Shown here piece after piece: positions 6,668-9,543 of a DNA stretch of 9,543 nt. Source of the DNA: Bacillota bacterium. GTDB taxonomy: Bacteria > Bacillota > Clostridia > Oscillospirales > Ruminococcaceae. The notes beneath the pieces were generated by a model. That model worked only from the letters and a program-made list of their open reading frames with translations, was not told the origin of the DNA and made no database searches. The first letter of the stretch is position 1; each line of letters begins with the position of its first letter. A program made the translations under genes and the position numbers. The DNA lies in contig JAEWBS010000096.1 in assembly GCA_023391005.1 (NCBI GenBank), forward strand, positions 1-9,543, read 5' to 3'.

Positions 6668-9138
6668 GGCGCATCCTCCTCGGTATCGGACGGAATATAG
6701 GGCAGCTCTTCGAGCGTTTCAAGATATTCCTCAAGCGAACGGGGGCGCTGTGCCGTCGGCGCTTCGGACGGGGTCACGGGTGGCGGCGCAGCGGGGGCGG
6801 TCGGCCGGTTTTTGCGCAGTAACAGCGTCAGCAGCAGATAAAGTGCCAGCACCGCCAGTGCCGCCAACGTTATTTTGGCGCCAAGCATCAGCCCCGGTGT
6901 GACATAATCGAAACGGATAGTACTTTGGCCCGCCGGCACGCGCACCGCCATAAAGCCGACGTTAGCCTTTTCAATGAGCGCCGGCGCACCGTTGACGGTG
7001 GCCTGCCAGCCTTCTTCGTACGGCACTGAGAAGAACATTAGGCGCTCCTGCGGCAGGCTGGCCGTGGCCGTAAAACCGCGGTTGTCGATGACAAAGCTGT
7101 CGGCGGAGAGATCGTAACGTGCGTCAATCGCGATTTGAAGCCCGTTCTCGGAGATCGCGCCGTAATCCGCCTCAGGAAGTTCCTCGATAATATCAAAGTT
7201 GCGGATGATAGCGGCGTCTGAAAGCTCGAGCGCATGCAGCATATGTCGCACTTTCTGTTCGCCCGAAAACGGCTTCATCGCCTCTTCGTTGACGGCGTAT
7301 TCATAAGCAAAGCCCATGGGCAGATAGTCGTTGTTTTGATAAATGTTGTAGCCGAGCTGCTTATCATAAAAGGTGTAGTGCGGCATCGGAGCCTGCTCCT
7401 GCTCATTGGCATCGATAAATAGCCAGCGCACCGAGAGCAGCGCGCGCAGCGCCGTATATTCAGTCGAGGGCTTGGACGAAACATCGCGCTTGATGCCGAC
7501 ATAGGGGTAAAACTCCATGATCGAAGCAGGTACAATAGAATGAAAGGCCTGAATATTCGGCAAACCCCAGAACATACCAAGGTTATCCATACATTCGTAC
7601 AAGTCGCTACGGGCAAAGGGGGCGTCGGGCAGATCTAGCGTTTTTCGACCGTCAATCGCGATATCAACAAACCAGTCATCCCGCTCCTTGGTGCTCTTGC
7701 CGCTGATCAGGTAGCCGGTGGTGAAGGCCACGATAATAAAGGACAGAAAAATGCAGGTCACCCGCTGAAAGGCCGGGCTCTCACGCAGCAAAAACAACAG
7801 AATGGCCGAAAGTAGCAGGCAGAGCATGGCCGCAAAGACAATCAGCCAGAAACCGGCGGCATTGTCGTACAGACCAAAGGTGAAGCCGCCCTTCTTGTCC
7901 GAAACGGGAGAGAAGGCGACCGCTGCCGAGATGACGAAGATAAAGCCCGCCGTCCAGCGCCAGCCGCTTTTCCAGCCGAGCCGCATGGCGTCGGTGTCGC
8001 GCTCCTCAAGGGCGGCGGCGGTGGCCACGCACATCATAAGAACCGGCATATAGAACCACCGCGCGTAATACGAATGATTAAACAGCACAAAGGTCGCGTT
8101 AAACGCCGGAACCAGCGCCATAATCATCGAAAGAATAATCAGACGCTTATGGAAATTCTGCCGTTTAGCCGCGCAGAAGGCAATAACGCCCGAGGTCGAA
8201 AACAGCGGCAGCCATGCCGAGAGTGACGCCCATTTCGCGCCCATTTCGGGGAAAAAGTTCGGGCGCGAGGGCAGCTCGGGCGGGAAGAAAAAGCTCTGAA
8301 TAATCGCGGGCAGACGCTGGTTAAAGCCATACACCCACATCAGCCAACCGTTGATCAGGTTGTCCGCTCCGGTGCGAGGATTGCCCATCAGCGCCAGCAC
8401 CGAGGGCAGCAGGCCGACCGCCGCGAGCGCCACGCCCAGCAGCGCCTCAAACGCAATGCGAACAAATTTTGCAACGCTGCATCCCCACCCGCCGGTAGCG
8501 ATGCGCACGATGACATAAAGCAGAACAAAGACGACCTCACCGATAAAAAACCAGTAGTTGACCAAGCAGTTGACGGCGACCATCCCCGCAAAAAAGCCGC
8601 GTCGCTCGTATACAACCAGATCTTCAAGCGCCACGAGCAGTAGCGGGAAAAAGACGCAGACATCGTGAAAATGGTTAAAAAAGATATTAAAGGTCATAAA
8701 GCCCGAAAAAGCGTATAAAACCGCGCCGATTACAGCCCAATTGACGTCCTTTACAAAACGCTTGATATACAGATAAGCCGTCAGCGAGGCACAAGCGGTT
8801 TTAAGCATCAACAGCGGCGCCATCAGATGCGGCACAAAATCGCTGGGGAAGGGCAGCGTCAACCAAAAAAATGGTGAAAAAAGCAGATAAAAGCTGTACG
8901 AGCCGATAAAGTTGGCGCCCAAATCGGTGTGCCAGTTCCAAAAGATATTGCCCGAACGCACCATCTCATGCGCCATCCGATAAAACGGTATCTGTTGGAC
9001 ATTAAAATCTCCGAGAAATATAAAGTAGCCCCGATTATAGATCATCAAAGGCGTAAATATGGCGAAAGAAAGCGCCAGCGCCCACAGGAACGCCTTAGCT
9101 TTCCCGCGCTGTGCGTCTGTTTGTCTCATCAAAGTCAC
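6664..9138 (-). CDS. yfhO: YfhO-family membrane glycosyltransferase (GT-C type)
   Basis: A multi-membrane protein of 824 residues in the YfhO family, close to the usual length. After the first helix (about 16-34) comes GDFNVQQIPFYRMAHE (43-58), the extracytoplasmic Asp/Gln loop typical of the family, then WNWHTDLGANFIGSYSFY (67-84). Many further helices follow. A large exported C-terminal part includes the family-typical segments PYEEGWQATVNG and VGFMAVRVPAGQSTIRFDY, then a last helix. In Bacillus and Listeria, YfhO-type proteins add GlcNAc to lipoteichoic acid from a lipid-linked donor made by a CsbB-like enzyme; the overlapping downstream gene supports the same job here. The GTG at 9138 lies four bases after GAGGTGA; the ATG at 9129 would be 13 bases away. 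The end is odd: a Pro/Ala-rich stretch and an acidic tail extend past the last helix into the cytoplasm. Confidence 0.9.
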   Translation of the reverse strand: MTLMRQTDAQRGKAKAFLWALALSFAIFTPLMIYNRGYFIFLGDFNVQQIPFYRMAHEMVRSGNIFWNWHTDLGANFIGSYSFYLLFSPFFWLTLPFPSDFVPHLMAPLLMLKTACASLTAYLYIKRFVKDVNWAVIGAVLYAFSGFMTFNIFFNHFHDVCVFFPLLLVALEDLVVYERRGFFAGMVAVNCLVNYWFFIGEVVFVLLYVIVRIATGGWGCSVAKFVRIAFEALLGVALAAVGLLPSVLALMGNPRTGADNLINGWLMWVYGFNQRLPAIIQSFFFPPELPSRPNFFPEMGAKWASLSAWLPLFSTSGVIAFCAAKRQNFHKRLIILSMIMALVPAFNATFVLFNHSYYARWFYMPVLMMCVATAAALEERDTDAMRLGWKSGWRWTAGFIFVISAAVAFSPVSDKKGGFTFGLYDNAAGFWLIVFAAMLCLLLSAILLFLLRESPAFQRVTCIFLSFIIVAFTTGYLISGKSTKERDDWFVDIAIDGRKTLDLPDAPFARSDLYECMDNLGMFWGLPNIQAFHSIVPASIMEFYPYVGIKRDVSSKPSTEYTALRALLSVRWLFIDANEQEQAPMPHYTFYDKQLGYNIYQNNDYLPMGFAYEYAVNEEAMKPFSGEQKVRHMLHALELSDAAIIRNFDIIEELPEADYGAISENGLQIAIDARYDLSADSFVIDNRGFTATASLPQERLMFFSVPYEEGWQATVNGAPALIEKANVGFMAVRVPAGQSTIRFDYVTPGLMLGAKITLAALAVLALYLLLTLLLRKNRPTAPAAPPPVTPSEAPTAQRPRSLEEYLETLEELPYIPSDTEEDAP

Positions 9139-9142
9139 CGAC

Positions 9143-9149
9143 TCACCTC
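9143..9149 (-). promoter_or_regulatory. Ribosome binding site that fixes the GTG start of the YfhO gene
   Basis: On the minus strand GAGGTGA lies four bases before GTG at 9138. Because this motif extends three bases past the AGGAGG core, the effective spacing is normal. The same seven bases serve the TTG start at 2542 with five-base spacing. Confidence 0.7.
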
Positions 9150-9181
9150 ATTAAAAGAATTGCAGACTGTTTCAATAATAT

Positions 9182-9190
9182 AGTATACCA
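9182..9190 (-). promoter_or_regulatory. Extended -10 promoter candidate for the YfhO/glycosyltransferase operon
   Basis: The minus strand reads TGGTATACT here, an extended -10 identical to the element at 85-93. No good -35 is present at the normal distance. Transcription would start near 9175, giving a leader of about 37 bases before GTG at 9138. Confidence 0.6.
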
Positions 9191-9277
9191 CAAAACCAAG
9201 ATTTTCATATGAGCAAATGTTAAAAACAGAAAAAATACGCCATAAAACGATCGGTTATCGTCATCGGCGCAGTTTTG

Positions 9278-9286
9278 TGTTACAAT
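9278..9286 (+). promoter_or_regulatory. Extended -10 promoter candidate for the YfbR-like gene
   Basis: TGTTACAAT fits TGnTATAAT with one change. No clear -35 is seen. Transcription would start near 9293 and produce a leader of about 127 bases. It is divergent from the YfhO promoter about 90 bases away, so the two could share a regulator in 9191-9277. Confidence 0.55.
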
Positions 9287-9299
9287 AATACAGTTGTCA

Positions 9300-9400
9300 C
9301 AAGCAGGGGCCGGTTTCAAGCCCGCTTGATTTTAACAGCGCGCTGCCCTGTCAGACGGGCAGACGTGGCATGGGCGTAGCAACAACGCCTGTGCGAGGCG
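9300..9400 (+). promoter_or_regulatory. Structured 5' leader with three hairpins and a competing fourth
   Basis: Three hairpins lie in series. The first pairs CAAGC..GGGC (9300-9310) with GCCCGCTTG (9320-9328), with an AG bulge, followed by ATTTTAA. The second pairs CTGCCC (9343-9348) with GGGCAG (9357-9362). The third pairs GCATGGGCGT (9368-9377) with ACGCCTGTGC (9385-9394) over ten pairs, including two wobbles. CGCCT (9386-9390), part of the third stem, can instead pair with AGGCG (9396-9400), which abuts the ribosome binding site AAAGGA (9401-9406). These mutually exclusive pairings resemble a cis-regulatory RNA. I do not recognise a known riboswitch class. Confidence 0.45.
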
Positions 9401-9419
9401 AAAGGAATGGTCGTTTAAT

Positions 9420-9543
9420 ATGCGCGGATTTTTTGCGATGATATCCCGAATGAAATATATTGACCGCTGGGGGCTGATGCGCTGCACCCGCAACGAGACG
9501 CTGGCCGAGCATACGCTTGAGACGGCCATGCTGACCCATGCGC
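9420..9543 (+). CDS. yfbR: YfbR-like HD-domain 5'-deoxynucleotidase (N-terminal part)
   Basis: The first 41 residues of a gene cut by the window edge. It begins MRGFFAMISRMKYIDRWGLM, followed by an Arg/Asn stretch and LAEHTLETAML. This matches the start of YfbR proteins, which remove phosphate from deoxyribonucleoside 5'-monophosphates using an HD-domain metal centre. Arg16-Trp17 correspond to the substrate-selecting Arg-Trp pair of E. coli YfbR. His31 in the AEHT motif corresponds to the first metal-binding histidine. The HD pair itself lies beyond the edge. The ATG at 9420 follows AAAGGA (9401-9406) with a rather long 13-base spacing, but it reproduces the family's N-terminus and an in-frame alternative is not better supported. 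Expression may be controlled by the structured leader upstream. Confidence 0.85.
   Translation, partial: MRGFFAMISRMKYIDRWGLMRCTRNETLAEHTLETAMLTHA

Noticed and set aside
9300..9333. Partial tRNA-like T arm (GGTTTCAA between paired GGGC and GCCC)
   Set aside because: No acceptor, D or anticodon arms of proper length surround it. It is a simple hairpin.
9332..9539. Overlapping minus-strand open frames near the right end
   Set aside because: They are antisense to the YfbR-like gene and its leader, have no recognisable family, and would cross both divergent promoters' space.

Overview
The window looks like chromosomal DNA of a moderately GC-rich member of the Bacillota, probably class Clostridia and possibly an Oscillospiraceae relative. 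This rests on strong GAGG-type ribosome binding sites, frequent GTG/TTG starts, extended -10 promoters, and gene families typical of that group. The assignment is inference; no rRNA or other marker gene is present. I see no transposase, CRISPR array, tRNA or rRNA.

Layout. Bases 1-44 are the acidic 3' end of a gene that continues off the left edge. A long hairpin (61-114) follows it. Then comes a plus-strand module: a MoxR-type AAA+ ATPase (154-1122), a DUF58 protein that overlaps it by ATGA (1119-2261), a 280-base AT-rich gap with short repeats, and a large membrane transglutaminase-like protein (2542-4923). A perfect 13-bp bidirectional terminator (4937-4970) closes the module. The rest up to 9138 is on the minus strand: a small orphan membrane protein (5018-5446), a polyprenyl-phosphate-type family 2 glycosyltransferase (5720-6667) and a YfhO-family multi-membrane protein (6664-9138). 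The last two overlap by ATGA and are transcribed YfhO first. A divergent gene for a YfbR-like HD-domain 5'-deoxynucleotidase starts at 9420 and runs off the right edge.

How the genes work together. MoxR, DUF58 and the transglutaminase-like protein form a widely conserved but poorly understood trio: a cytoplasmic ATPase, a membrane-anchored adaptor and a membrane protein with an exported domain. Here the exported transglutaminase fold appears to lack its catalytic cysteine (Thr531), so it is more likely a binding or structural partner than an enzyme. The glycosyltransferase and YfhO match two parts of the three-component envelope glycosylation scheme described for Gram-positive lipoteichoic acid. 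One protein makes an undecaprenyl-phosphate sugar, a flippase (absent here) turns it over, and YfhO transfers the sugar outside the cell.

The points most worth a second look are the pseudo-catalytic transglutaminase, the structured leader with competing hairpins ahead of the YfbR-like gene, the flippase-less glycosyltransferase/YfhO pair, and the repeat-bearing gap inside the MoxR module.
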